From the NCBI GenBank assembly GCA_958448165.1, contig CAUDCW010000010.1, positions 41,636-105,635 on the forward strand: a stretch of DNA of 64,000 bases, read 5' to 3'. Every line of letters begins with the position of its first letter. Position 1 is the first letter of the stretch. Shown piece by piece: positions 7,430-16,343 of this stretch. The DNA is from an uncultured Oscillospiraceae bacterium (lineage in GTDB: Bacteria; Bacillota; Clostridia; Oscillospirales; Acutalibacteraceae). The translations under genes were made by a program, and so were the position numbers. The notes beneath the pieces are model-generated. The model did not search any database. It worked only from the letters and a program-made list of their open reading frames with translations, and was not told the origin of the DNA.

Positions 7430-10400
7430 TTATTCGTTAACGTCCTTCTTTGAAAGAGCTACAAGATGCTCATACTTCTTAGCAGCACCCTCTTCAGCCT
7501 CTGCAAAGAGCTTTTCTGCTCTCTCAGGGAATGCACGGGTGAGTGAGTTGTAACGAACCTCGCCCATGATGAAGTCACGGTAGCTTGCTGTCGGTGCTTT
7601 GCTGTCGAGTGTGAACGGGTTCTTGCCCTCGTCTGCAAGACGCGGGTCGAAGCGGAAGCAGTTCCAGTAGCCTGCCTTAACAGCCTTGTCCTCTTCGAGC
7701 TGAGCAATGCTCATACCGCCCTTGATACCGTGGTTGATACACGGAGCATAAGCGATGATGAGTGACGGGCCGTTGTAGCTTTCAGCCTCTGTGAATGCCT
7801 TGATACACTGGTTGAAGTCAGCACCCATAGCAATCTGAGCAACATATACATAGCCGTAGCTCATTGCGATTGCTGCGAGATCCTTCTTCTTAACGCTCTT
7901 ACCTGCTGCTGCGAACTGAGCAACTGAGCCTACCGGTGTAGCCTTTGAAGCCTGACCGCCTGTGTTGGAGTAAACCTCTGTATCGAATACAAGGATGTTT
8001 ACGTTCTTGCCCGATGCGATAACGTGGTCAAGACCGCCGAAGCCGATGTCGTATGCCCAGCCGTCGCCGCCGAAGATCCACATTGACTTCTTAGCAAGGC
8101 AATCCTTGTCTGCAAGAGTTTTCTTTGCAAGCTGACCTGCTTCACATTCGCAGTCTGCAATTGACTCGAGCTTTTCGATGAGTGCGTCTGTTGCGGCTCT
8201 GCTTGCCTTGCTGTCCTCTCTTGTGTCAAGGTAGTTCTGGCAAGCTGACTTAATGTCCTCTTTGTCTGTAAGCTCGGCGATCTTTGTTACATACTCGGCG
8301 AGTCTGTCGCGGATTGCGTTCTGACCGAGAGCCATACCAAGACCGAACTCTGCGTTATCCTCAAAGAGTGAGTTCTGCCATGCAGGACCGTAGCCCTTCT
8401 TGTTTACTGTATATGGAGTTGCAGGTGCGCTGCCGCCCCAGATTGAAGAACAGCCTGTTGCGTTAGCGATAAACATTCTGTCGCCGAAGAGCTGTGTAGC
8501 AAGCTTAGCATATGGTGTTTCACCGCAGCCTGCGCAAGCGCCTGAGAACTCGAGGAGCGGCTGCTTGAACTGGCTGCCCTTAACTGTTGACTCCTTGAAC
8601 TTCTCTGCAACTGCCGGCTTTTCGTCTATTGTAAGACCGTAGTTAAATACATCCTGGCTTGCACGCTGAGAGTCGAGCGGCTTCATAACGAGAGCCTTTG
8701 CACCCTTCTTGCCCGGGCAAACCTGTGCACAGGAACCGCAGCCTGTGCAGTCGAGAGCTGAAATTGTCATAGCAAACTTCATATCGGGAACGCCGATCAT
8801 CGGGATAGCCTTTGTTCCCTCCGGTGCGTTTGCAAGCTCTTCTTCTGTAAGAGCAACAGGACGGATAACAGCGTGCGGACATACATATGAGCAGCGGTTA
8901 CACTGGATACAGTTTTCAGGCTGCCACTCAGGAATGTCAACAGCGATGCCTCTCTTCTCGTATGCTGATGTGCCCTGCGGAACAGTGCCGTCAACATGGT
9001 CGAGGAAGGTAGAAACAGGGAGCTGGTTGCCCTTGTATGCGTTTACAGGGTTCAGAATCTTGTTTACATAGTCAACAGCCTCGGGTCTGCCCTCTGTAAC
9101 AACAGCCTTTTCGCTGTCGTCTGTGCAGTTTGCCCAGCTTGCCGGAACGTCAATCTTCTTAACATCCTGTGCGCCGCGCTCAATAGCTGTGTGGTTCATA
9201 TCAACAATAGCCTGACCCTTTTTGCTGTAGGACTTTGTAGCGGCATCCTTCATAAACTGCTTTGCGTCTTCAGCAGGGATGATGTCGGCAATCTTGAAGA
9301 ATGCTGACTGTAAAATTGTATTGATACGGCCGCCAAGACCGATTTCCTTACCGATCTTGATACCGTCGATTGTGTAGAAGTTAATCTTCTTCTCAGCGAT
9401 GATTCTCTTCATCTTGCCCGGCAGACGCTTGTCAAGCTCTTCAACGTCCCAAGGACAGTTGAGCAGGAAGCTTCCGCCCTCCTTGAGGTCGTCAACCATA
9501 TCATACTTATCAACATATGACGGGTTGTGGCAGGCAACAAAGTCAGCCTTGCTTATGTAGTAGGTTGACTTGATCGGCTGAGAACCGAAACGCAGGTGAG
9601 ATACTGTAAGACCGCCTGACTTCTTTGAGTCATATGCGAAGTAGCCCTGAGCGTACATATCGGTGTGGTCGCCGATGATTTTGATAGAGTTCTTGTTAGC
9701 ACCAACAGTACCGTCAGCGCCGAGACCCCAGAACTTACATGACTTTGTGCATGACGGGGTTGTATCGGGATTCTCAACAACGTCGAGTGAGAGATTTGTA
9801 ACATCGTCAACGATGCCGATTGTGAATCTCTTCTTCGGTGCGTCAGATTCCATATTGCGATATACTGCAACGATGTCGCCCGGAGTTGTGTCCTTTGAGC
9901 TTAAGCCGTAACGGCCTGTGAGAACAGTTACGTTCTGGAAGTCAGAGCCGTTGATAGCTGCGAGAACATCAAGATAAAGCGGCTCACCGATTGAACCCGG
10001 CTCCTTTGTTCTGTCGAGAACAGAGATAGTCTTAACGGTTTTCGGAAGCTGCTCAAGGAGATAGTCGGCAACGAACGGTCTGTAAAGTCTGACCTTAACA
10101 AGACCAACCTTGTCGCCGCCTGCGTTCAGGTAGTCAACAACCTCTTCGATACAGTCGCAAACGCTGCCCATTGCGATGATAACTCTCTCAGCGTCGGGTG
10201 CGCCGTAGTAGTTAAACGGCTTGTAGTCTGTGCCGCACTTCTCGTTGACCTTGTTCATATATTCGATAACAACCTCAGGGATTGCATCGTAATACTTGTT
10301 GCAGGCCTCTCTTGCCTGGAAGAAGATATCGTCGTTCTGTGCAGTACCTCTCATAACCGGATGCTCCGGATTCAGAGCGCCGCGGCGGAACTTGTCAACA

Positions 10401-10996
10401 GCGTCCCAGTCGAGCATCTCTGCGAGATCGTCATAATCCCATGTTTCAATCTTCTGGATTTCGTGTGATGTACGGAAACCGTCGAAGAAGTGCAGGAAAG
10501 GAACTCTGCCCTTGATAGCTGAAAGGTGAGCAACAGCGGCAAGGTCCATAACCTCCTGCGGGCTGTTTGAGCAAAGCATTGCATAGCCTGTCTGACGGCA
10601 AGCGTAAATATCGGAGTGGTCGCCGAAAATCGAAAGAGCGTGGCTTGCAAGAGCACGGGCAGAAACATGAATAACGCCCGGAAGAAGCTCGCCGGCGATT
10701 TTATACATGTTCGGGATCATCAGAAGAAGACCCTGAGAAGCTGTGTAAGTTGTGGTCAGAGCACCTGCTGCAAGAGAACCGTGAACAGCACCTGCTGCAC
10801 CTGCCTCTGACTGCATTTCGGTTACCTGAACCTCTCTGCCGAATATGTTCTTACGTCCGGCTGCTGCGTATTTGTCTGATTCGTCCGCCATTACTGATGA
10901 CGGTGTAATGGGGTAAATAGCGGCAACATCTGTAAATGCGTAAGACACATGAGCTGCTGCGCTGTTACCATCCATTGTTTTCATTTTTCTGGACAT
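7430..10996 (-). CDS. nifJ: Pyruvate:ferredoxin (flavodoxin) oxidoreductase
   Basis: Single-chain PFOR of 1188 aa that oxidises pyruvate with CoA to acetyl-CoA, CO2 and reduced ferredoxin; central to anaerobic fermentation. Domains in order: TPP pyrimidine-binding domain (YAFTDVAAIYPITPSS at the start), CoA-binding domain II, gamma-type domain, two 4Fe-4S motifs (CIQCNRCSYVC, CTGCGSCAQVC), then the TPP-binding domain with CAGCGETPY and GDGWAYDIGFGGLDHV. Full length for the family. Very strong AAGGAGGAAT ribosome binding site; monocistronic, with a terminator at 7364-7397. Confidence 0.97.
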   Translation of the reverse strand: MSRKMKTMDGNSAAAHVSYAFTDVAAIYPITPSSVMADESDKYAAAGRKNIFGREVQVTEMQSEAGAAGAVHGSLAAGALTTTYTASQGLLLMIPNMYKIAGELLPGVIHVSARALASHALSIFGDHSDIYACRQTGYAMLCSNSPQEVMDLAAVAHLSAIKGRVPFLHFFDGFRTSHEIQKIETWDYDDLAEMLDWDAVDKFRRGALNPEHPVMRGTAQNDDIFFQAREACNKYYDAIPEVVIEYMNKVNEKCGTDYKPFNYYGAPDAERVIIAMGSVCDCIEEVVDYLNAGGDKVGLVKVRLYRPFVADYLLEQLPKTVKTISVLDRTKEPGSIGEPLYLDVLAAINGSDFQNVTVLTGRYGLSSKDTTPGDIVAVYRNMESDAPKKRFTIGIVDDVTNLSLDVVENPDTTPSCTKSCKFWGLGADGTVGANKNSIKIIGDHTDMYAQGYFAYDSKKSGGLTVSHLRFGSQPIKSTYYISKADFVACHNPSYVDKYDMVDDLKEGGSFLLNCPWDVEELDKRLPGKMKRIIAEKKINFYTIDGIKIGKEIGLGGRINTILQSAFFKIADIIPAEDAKQFMKDAATKSYSKKGQAIVDMNHTAIERGAQDVKKIDVPASWANCTDDSEKAVVTEGRPEAVDYVNKILNPVNAYKGNQLPVSTFLDHVDGTVPQGTSAYEKRGIAVDIPEWQPENCIQCNRCSYVCPHAVIRPVALTEEELANAPEGTKAIPMIGVPDMKFAMTISALDCTGCGSCAQVCPGKKGAKALVMKPLDSQRASQDVFNYGLTIDEKPAVAEKFKESTVKGSQFKQPLLEFSGACAGCGETPYAKLATQLFGDRMFIANATGCSSIWGGSAPATPYTVNKKGYGPAWQNSLFEDNAEFGLGMALGQNAIRDRLAEYVTKIAELTDKEDIKSACQNYLDTREDSKASRAATDALIEKLESIADCECEAGQLAKKTLADKDCLAKKSMWIFGGDGWAYDIGFGGLDHVIASGKNVNILVFDTEVYSNTGGQASKATPVGSVAQFAAAGKSVKKKDLAAIAMSYGYVYVAQIAMGADFNQCIKAFTEAESYNGPSLIIAYAPCINHGIKGGMSIAQLEEDKAVKAGYWNCFRFDPRLADEGKNPFTLDSKAPTASYRDFIMGEVRYNSLTRAFPERAEKLFAEAEEGAAKKYEHLVALSKKDVNE

Positions 10997-11207
10997 TGGT
11001 ATTCCTCCTTAATTTTTACCTGCATATGCAGGATTAAGCTACTGACATAGCTACGGCAATTTAACCGTACTACACAAATTTTATCATCTTTTATTACAAA
11101 TGTAAAGTGCATATAAAACAATTTTTAAGCGAATTTACTTATATGTTACACGATTAGGGAAATTTCGTAATTTTGTTCACGGACGGACAATAAATTTGGG
11201 GGAAATG

Positions 11208-11530
11208 TTAAGGTTGTCGCCGCAAGCGGCTCTATTGCAAGAGTGGAGTTTGAAGAGTGAAGAGTGGAGAGAATGCTGTCGCCGCTCTGCGGCTCTTTGA
11301 ATTAAGTATTTACACGCAACAAGGCTGTGAGTTCGTAGGGAACGGTCTTGACCGTTCCGGGATAGTCGCAGTTATTACGATTTTATACAAAATCCGTATA
11401 GGATATTACATTCATCAGAGCGAACCGGAACAGGCAAGCCGGTTCCCTACGCCCTCGTTTTGGGTTCCGTGTTTAAGTTGACGACATTGCCCCAAGGGGA
11501 AGCAAACTCCAAACTCAAAACTCCAAACTC
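11208..11530. repeat. Composite intergenic repeat
   Basis: Gene-free. From left: GGTTGTCGCCGCAAGCGGC hairpin, AGAGTGAAGAGTGGAGAG tract, GTCGCCGCTCTGCGGCTCTT hairpin, the 116-bp GTAGGGAACGG module, GACGACATTGCCCCAAGGGG, and an AACTCCAAACTC tract. The same ordered pieces recur at 15085, 55058, 57696, 60443, 61600 and 62960. Confidence 0.75.
11335..11450. repeat. 116-bp GTAGGGAACGG module, copy 1
   Basis: Begins GTAGGGAACGGTCTTGACCG and ends GCCGGTTCCCTAC, so the tips form an inverted repeat; both arms also contain inner palindromes. Near-identical copies lie at 55159, 57760 and 60501. Confidence 0.8.
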
Positions 11531-11564
11531 AGGGATAACGAGATAAATTAATTTTTGCATTTAA

Positions 11565-11593
11565 TTGACAAACCCACTCGATAATCGTAAAAT
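11565..11593 (+). promoter_or_regulatory. Promoter of the CBS-domain gene
   Basis: TTGACA 11565-11570, 17 bp, TAAAAT 11588-11593. Confidence 0.6.
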
Positions 11594-11636
11594 ATGATTA
11601 ATATTATCATTGTTAATCGAGAGGGGAAATTACCTT

Positions 11637-12506
11637 ATGTCTGATGACGCAGGCGGTAACAGTAGGCGGCAGAACGGCTTTTTTTCGCGTCTTTTTAAAA
11701 ACGAGCAGTACGAGAACGTGACCGAAGAGGATATATTGACAACGGTTGAGGCGGGCTTCAAAAACGGCATTATCGACCAGAGCTCACGGAATATGATTTT
11801 TAATATTTTCAGCTTTGACGATACTACGGTCGGCGAGCTTATGACCCACCGCACCGATATTACGGCTCTTGAGGACGACGAAAGCATCGAAAAGGCGGTT
11901 TCACTGCTTACAGAAACAGGATATTCAAGAATTCCCGTTTATCACGAGGATATCGACAATATCACGGGCATACTCTACGGCAAGGATTTGCTGCGCTTTG
12001 TGTGCGGCGGCGTGCCTGAGGAGCTTAAGCTTTCGGATATTACACGAAAGCCGATGTTCGTGCCGAAGTCGATAAATTGCAGTAAGGTGTTCACCGAGAT
12101 GACCGCAAACAAAACCCAGCTTGCTATTGTAGTTGACGAGTACGGCGGCACAGAGGGCATTATTACGCTTGAGGATTTGCTTGAATCTATAGTCGGCGAT
12201 ATTCAGGACGAATACGACAACGAGGAAAAAGAGGTTTTGAAGCTTTCGGACAATGTATTCACGGTTGACGGAGCAATATCCGTTGATGAGCTTAACGAGC
12301 TTGCGGGGACATCAATTCCCGAGGAAGAAAGCGAAACCGTAGCAGGACTTATGCTCGACCATCTGGGCAGTATCCCGGGCGATGACGAAAGACCCTTTGT
12401 CACGCTTGACGGCGTAAAGCTGACTGCCGTTAAAATTGAGGACAGGCGTATTGCAAGGGTGCTTGTTGAGTGCCTGAAAGCCGACAGGGATAAAAAAGAC
12501 GAATGA
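11637..12506 (+). CDS. CBS-domain protein of the CorC/HlyC (hemolysin C) family
   Basis: 289 aa: a CBS pair (about residues 60-180; VGELMTHRTDITAL, then GYSRIPVYHEDIDNITGI and VVDEYGGTEGIITLEDLLE) followed by a CorC/HlyC transporter-associated domain (about 200-280). It lacks the transmembrane DUF21/CNNM domain, as in CorC. Family members are linked to magnesium or cobalt efflux. ATG 11637 is preferred over TTG 11610 because GAGAGGGG precedes it. Monocistronic, with a promoter at 11565; the transcript runs into a MITE at 12518. Confidence 0.85.
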   Translation: MSDDAGGNSRRQNGFFSRLFKNEQYENVTEEDILTTVEAGFKNGIIDQSSRNMIFNIFSFDDTTVGELMTHRTDITALEDDESIEKAVSLLTETGYSRIPVYHEDIDNITGILYGKDLLRFVCGGVPEELKLSDITRKPMFVPKSINCSKVFTEMTANKTQLAIVVDEYGGTEGIITLEDLLESIVGDIQDEYDNEEKEVLKLSDNVFTVDGAISVDELNELAGTSIPEEESETVAGLMLDHLGSIPGDDERPFVTLDGVKLTAVKIEDRRIARVLVECLKADRDKKDE

Positions 12507-12517
12507 TACATATATAA

Positions 12518-12689
12518 GGGAAACACTGAATAAATCACGCTGAAAGCTGTTTGCACATCTTGCTTGCATATTTTCCGTCAGCCTGACCAAAAAATCCTCG
12601 TAATGCGTCAGCATTACTGCGGTTTATTTGTCCAACCTGACGAAAAATCTGACGGCGCAATCCGCACAAACGATTTAATCAGTATTTCC
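12518..12689. mobile_element. IS5-related MITE (172 bp)
   Basis: Ends GGGAAACACTGAATAAATC and GATTTAATCAGTATTTCC, flanked by TAA on both sides (12515-12517, 12690-12692). The interior shares a GCTGTTTGCACATCTTGC block with the copies at 15359 and 19786 and has its own hairpin GTAATGCGTCAGCATTAC. Confidence 0.75.
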
Positions 12690-12698
12690 TAAGCTACA

Positions 12699-12725
12699 AC
12701 AGGGCGGTTTTTCCGTCCTGTTTTT
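12699..12725 (+). terminator. Terminator upstream of rbfA
   Basis: Stem ACAGGGCGG/CCGTCCTGT with one mismatch, T-rich loop, then TTTTT. Confidence 0.7.
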
Positions 12726-12747
12726 ATGTTTCTTTAATTAGGTAATG

Positions 12748-12776
12748 TTGAAAAATTATAGGATTTAGTGTAAAAT
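12748..12776 (+). promoter_or_regulatory. Promoter of rbfA-nrnA-truB
   Basis: TTGAAA 12748-12753, 17 bp, TAAAAT 12771-12776. Confidence 0.6.
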
Positions 12777-12832
12777 GGTTACAATAAGTGTATAACAATA
12801 ATTAAGCAAGGCTTAAAGCCGAAGGAGTATAT

Positions 12833-13213
12833 ATGGCAGGACATAGAATTGACAGGACAACAGAGGATATCCGCCGTGAGCTTACGGCGATTTTCAGGGA
12901 GCTTAAGGACCCCAGAATCAACAACTCGATGATAAGCATTGTGCGTGTTGAGGTTACAAACGACCTCTCTTACTGCACGGCATATATCAGCTCAATGAGC
13001 GGTATGGACAGTGCAAAGCAGGCTTTAAAGGGGCTTAAATCGGCAAGCGGATATATCCGCCGTGAGCTTGGGCATCGACTTAAGCTCAGACATGTGCCGG
13101 AGTGCATTTTCAAGGCGACAGACTCAATCGAGTACGGCGCCGAAATTTCAAGAAAGCTGAACAGCCTCAACATTCCGCACGACGAGGAGGACGAGAATGC
13201 AGACAACGATTGA
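12833..13213 (+). CDS. rbfA: Ribosome-binding factor A
   Basis: 126-aa KH-like factor for late 30S maturation and 16S 5'-end processing. It starts MAGHRIDRTTEDIRRELTAI with the conserved LKDPRINNSMISIVRVEVT and RRELGHRLKLRHVPE. GAAGGAG site before the ATG. Its end overlaps the nrnA start by 17 bases, so translation is coupled; rbfA-nrnA-truB is a common Firmicutes order. Confidence 0.95.
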   Translation: MAGHRIDRTTEDIRRELTAIFRELKDPRINNSMISIVRVEVTNDLSYCTAYISSMSGMDSAKQALKGLKSASGYIRRELGHRLKLRHVPECIFKATDSIEYGAEISRKLNSLNIPHDEEDENADND

Positions 13214-14156
13214 GCAGACGGCTGAGATTTTAAAAAACAGCGATAATATTCTGCTGCTTACACATATGTCGCCGGACGGAGATACGCTCGGCTGTGCATT
13301 TGCCCTGTGCCGTGCTTTACAGCTTATGGGCAAAAATGCAAGAGTGACAACCGAGGGTGAAATCCCCAAAAAGTTTTTGTATCTTCGTGATGCGGTAAAG
13401 GAAAGCGGCTTTGACGAGGAGCTTGTTGTGGCGGTCGATATTGCCGATGAAAAGCTTTTCCCCGAAAATGCTCATAAATACAGGGGAAAGGTTGATTTGT
13501 GCGTTGATCATCATATGTCCAACACTCACTATGCAAAGGTTTATTGTGTTGAGCCGACAGCCGCAGCGTGCGCAGAGGTTGTGTTCAAGCTTGTAAAAGC
13601 TCTCGGTGTTGAAATCGACAGGAAGCTTGCAAACTGCATTTTTACGGGACTTACAACTGATACCGGCTGTTTCCGCTACAGCAATGTTACAAAGCAGACT
13701 ATGAACACAGCAGCACAGCTTATTGAAATCGGCTGTGACAGCTACAAAATCAACAAGCTTATGTTTGAAACAAATTCGAGGGAGAGAATAGCCCTTGAGC
13801 AGATGGCGCTTTCTACTCTTGAATATTTTGACAACGGCAAAATCGCCGTTATGGCTGTAACACTTGATATGCTTGAAAAAAGCGGTGCGTCCGACAGCGA
13901 GCTTGACGGCATAGCCGCAATACCCAGAACTATAGAGGGTGTGCTTGTGGGAGTGTTGATAAAGCAGAAAAGCGACAGCCTTTATAAGGTGTCGGTCAGA
14001 AGTGATGAAACCGTGTGCAGTGCAAGCGAGCTTTGCTCAGAGTTCGGCGGCGGCGGTCATGCGGCGGCAGGCGGCTGTTCGTTTTGCGATAAGCCGATTG
14101 AAGAGATAAAATATGAGCTTGTAAAAGAGGCTGAAAGACTGCTCGGAATAAATTGA
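13197..14156 (+). CDS. nrnA: Bifunctional oligoribonuclease / pAp phosphatase NrnA
   Basis: 319-aa DHH-DHHA1 phosphoesterase that degrades nano-RNA and dephosphorylates 3'-phosphoadenosine 5'-phosphate. Metal motifs: HMSPDGDTLG near residue 23, VAVDIAD, and the name-giving DHH in VDHHMSNTHY; the DHHA1 domain carries GGGGHAAAGGCSF near the C-terminus. Lies in operon between rbfA and truB, overlapping the former and ending 13 bases before the latter. Confidence 0.93.
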   Translation: MQTTIEQTAEILKNSDNILLLTHMSPDGDTLGCAFALCRALQLMGKNARVTTEGEIPKKFLYLRDAVKESGFDEELVVAVDIADEKLFPENAHKYRGKVDLCVDHHMSNTHYAKVYCVEPTAAACAEVVFKLVKALGVEIDRKLANCIFTGLTTDTGCFRYSNVTKQTMNTAAQLIEIGCDSYKINKLMFETNSRERIALEQMALSTLEYFDNGKIAVMAVTLDMLEKSGASDSELDGIAAIPRTIEGVLVGVLIKQKSDSLYKVSVRSDETVCSASELCSEFGGGGHAAAGGCSFCDKPIEEIKYELVKEAERLLGIN

Positions 14157-14169
14157 GGAGGTGCGTCGG

Positions 14170-15084
14170 GTGAACGGTGTTCTGGTTATTGATAAACCCC
14201 GTGACTTTACTTCCTTTGACGTTGTTGCTGTTATAAGGGGAGTTTGCGGAACAAAAAAGGTCGGTCACACCGGCACGCTCGACCCGATGGCAACGGGTGT
14301 TCTGCCGGTTCTGCTCGGCAATGCGACAAAGGCACAGAGCCTTATGCCCGACAGCGATAAGGCGTATGAGGCTGAGTTTATGCTCGGCGTTCGCACCGAC
14401 ACGCTCGATATTACGGGCAACGTGACTGCGAAAAAAGACGCCCGTATGCGGTTTGAAGATGTTGACGGTGTGCTTGACGGTTTCAGAGGAGAGATAATGC
14501 AGCTGCCGCCGATGTATTCGGCAGTCAGCGTTGACGGAAAAAGGCTCTATGACCTTGCCCGTCAGGGGATTGAGGTTGAGCGTGAAAAAAGAGCTGTTAC
14601 TATTGAGCGGCTTGAGCTTCTGTCGTTTGATGAAAACACACAGACGGGCAGGCTGAGTGTTTATTGCTCCAAGGGAACGTATATCAGAACGCTTATTGAC
14701 GATATCGGCGAAAAGCTCGGTACATACGCCGTTATGACAAATCTGAGAAGAACGCTTGCCTGCGGCTACAGCATTGATGATGCGATATCGCTTGAAAGCT
14801 TACGACAGCTTAAGGACAGCAACGGCGTTGAAGCGGTGCAGGCTCTTGTTAAGCCGACCGAAACCGTTTTTGCGCCTTACCGAGCCGTTTGTGTGACGAG
14901 CGCACAGGCAAAGCGCTTTAAAAACGGCGGCAGTCTTGACCTTGCAAGAACTCAGCTTGCAAGACAAGCCAAAAAAGACGGAGAGGTTTTTCGGATTTAT
15001 GAGCGTGACGGCGATTTTCTGGGCCTTGGCAGAATAAAGCTTGATAAATCCGAGCTTGGCTTTCTGAAGCTGTTTTTAGAGTGA
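14170..15084 (+). CDS. truB: tRNA pseudouridine(55) synthase TruB
   Basis: Makes pseudouridine 55 in the T loop of tRNAs. The catalytic aspartate is D38 in GHTGTLDPMATGVLP; the KGTYIRTLIDDIGEKLG motif and a C-terminal PUA-like region follow. 304 aa, normal length. GTG 14170 is preferred to GTG 14161, which lies inside the AGGAGG site (14156-14161). Last gene of the rbfA operon, followed by a repeat cluster. Confidence 0.93.
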   Translation: MNGVLVIDKPRDFTSFDVVAVIRGVCGTKKVGHTGTLDPMATGVLPVLLGNATKAQSLMPDSDKAYEAEFMLGVRTDTLDITGNVTAKKDARMRFEDVDGVLDGFRGEIMQLPPMYSAVSVDGKRLYDLARQGIEVEREKRAVTIERLELLSFDENTQTGRLSVYCSKGTYIRTLIDDIGEKLGTYAVMTNLRRTLACGYSIDDAISLESLRQLKDSNGVEAVQALVKPTETVFAPYRAVCVTSAQAKRFKNGGSLDLARTQLARQAKKDGEVFRIYERDGDFLGLGRIKLDKSELGFLKLFLE

Positions 15085-15290
15085 GTGTTGAGAGTGAAGA
15101 GTGGAGATGTGCGGCTTCGCCGCTGTAAAGAATAATGGTGGTTGCCGCAACTTCGTTGCTCATTAAATTAAGAAATACCCGCAACAAGCTCAAGCTTCCT
15201 CAGGGGGAAGGCTTAGCTCGTTCAACTCCAAACTCAAAACTCTCTCCACTCTTCACTCTGCGACGCAGCCGCTCGGAGCCGATTAATAAA
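15085..15290. repeat. Composite intergenic repeat (without the 116-bp core)
   Basis: Pieces shared with 11208-11530: AGAGTGAAGAGTGGAGA, a CGGCTTCGCCG hairpin, GTTGCCGCAACTTCGTTGC, CTCAGGGGGAAGGCTTA and AACTCCAAACTCAAAACTC. The GTAGGGAACGG core is absent. Confidence 0.65.
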
Positions 15291-15358
15291 AATTTGTTTT
15301 ATTATTTTTAATTTGTTCACTTATTTCCATATTTGACAATATATACTTAAATTATTAA

Positions 15359-15427
15359 GGAAACACTGATTAAATTGTTTGTGCAAGATGTGCAAACAGC
15401 TTTCAGCGTGATTTATTCAGTGTTTCC
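15359..15427. mobile_element. IS5-related MITE (69 bp)
   Basis: Ends GGAAACACTGATTAAATTG and TTATTCAGTGTTTCC, with TAA at both flanks (15356-15358, 15428-15430). It lies 18 bp downstream of a TTGACA (15333-15338), where the -10 of the response-regulator gene would be expected. Confidence 0.75.
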
Positions 15428-15466
15428 TAAACACAGGGTATGCTGAATTTGAGGGAGGTACATAAA

Positions 15467-16156
15467 ATGAGTACAGGAAAAATAATGATTGTTGATGACG
15501 ATCTCAATATTTGCGAGCTTCTGCGTCTTTATATTGAGAAAGAGGGATTTAGTGTTGTTACGGTGAATGACGGCGAAACTGCGGTGAAAACCTTTGAAAA
15601 GGAAAAGCCGGACCTGATTCTGCTCGACATAATGCTGCCGAAGCTTGACGGCTGGCAGGTTTGCCGTGAAATCAGAAAAACGTCACAGTGCCCGATAATT
15701 ATGCTCACCGCTAAGGGTGAGGTGTTTGACAAGGTGCTGGGACTGGAGCTTGGCGCAGATGACTATATGGTAAAGCCGTTTGAGGCTAAGGAGGTTATCG
15801 CGCGTATCCGTGCCGTACTGCGCCGCAGCGGAAAAACAGAGGAACCGCCGGTTAAGGAGGTAAGATGGGACAAGCTTTCGATCAACCTGACAAACTATGA
15901 GCTTAAGGTTGACGGCGTTCAGGTTGACACTCCGCCCAAGGAGATGGAGCTTTTGTATCATCTTGCGAGCAACCCGAACCGTGTTTTTACACGCGACCAG
16001 CTTCTGGACGAGGTGTGGGGCTTTGACTATTACGGTGATTCAAGAACTGTTGACGTGCACGTTAAAAGACTGCGTGAAAAAATTGACGGCGTGTCGGATA
16101 AGTGGGAGCTTAAAACCGTATGGGGTGTAGGATATAAATTTGAGGTTAAGGAATAA
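15467..16156 (+). CDS. OmpR/PhoB-type response regulator
   Basis: 229 aa: receiver domain with acidic pocket DDD (residues 10-12), phospho-acceptor D54 in LLDIMLP, T and K positions (MLTAKG, VKPF), then a winged-helix DNA-binding domain (about 130-228, ending WELKTVWGVGYKFE). ATG 15467 has GGGAGG upstream; the longer frame from 15440 is unlikely. Paired with the histidine kinase 187 bases downstream and probably with the HtrA protease after it, suggesting envelope stress sensing. Confidence 0.93.
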   Translation: MSTGKIMIVDDDLNICELLRLYIEKEGFSVVTVNDGETAVKTFEKEKPDLILLDIMLPKLDGWQVCREIRKTSQCPIIMLTAKGEVFDKVLGLELGADDYMVKPFEAKEVIARIRAVLRRSGKTEEPPVKEVRWDKLSINLTNYELKVDGVQVDTPPKEMELLYHLASNPNRVFTRDQLLDEVWGFDYYGDSRTVDVHVKRLREKIDGVSDKWELKTVWGVGYKFEVKE

Positions 16157-16343
16157 GCCTGAAAAATACCCGATGAAATTCACCATTGTTTGACATCTGC
16201 GATATGTGCTCAGGTGCTGTTTACAAGCTTAAACCGCTTGCGGTGTTTTTCAAAAAAATTTATGCAGACATATTTTTTTCGCCGAAGGGCCGACGGCTTT
16301 TCGGTGAAAGTTTTATATTAATAAATTAAAGGATGAATCCTTG

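Noticed and set aside
7459..9911. Numerous frames antisense or out of frame to nifJ
   Set aside because: Shadow frames of a highly conserved full-length gene with no start signals of their own.
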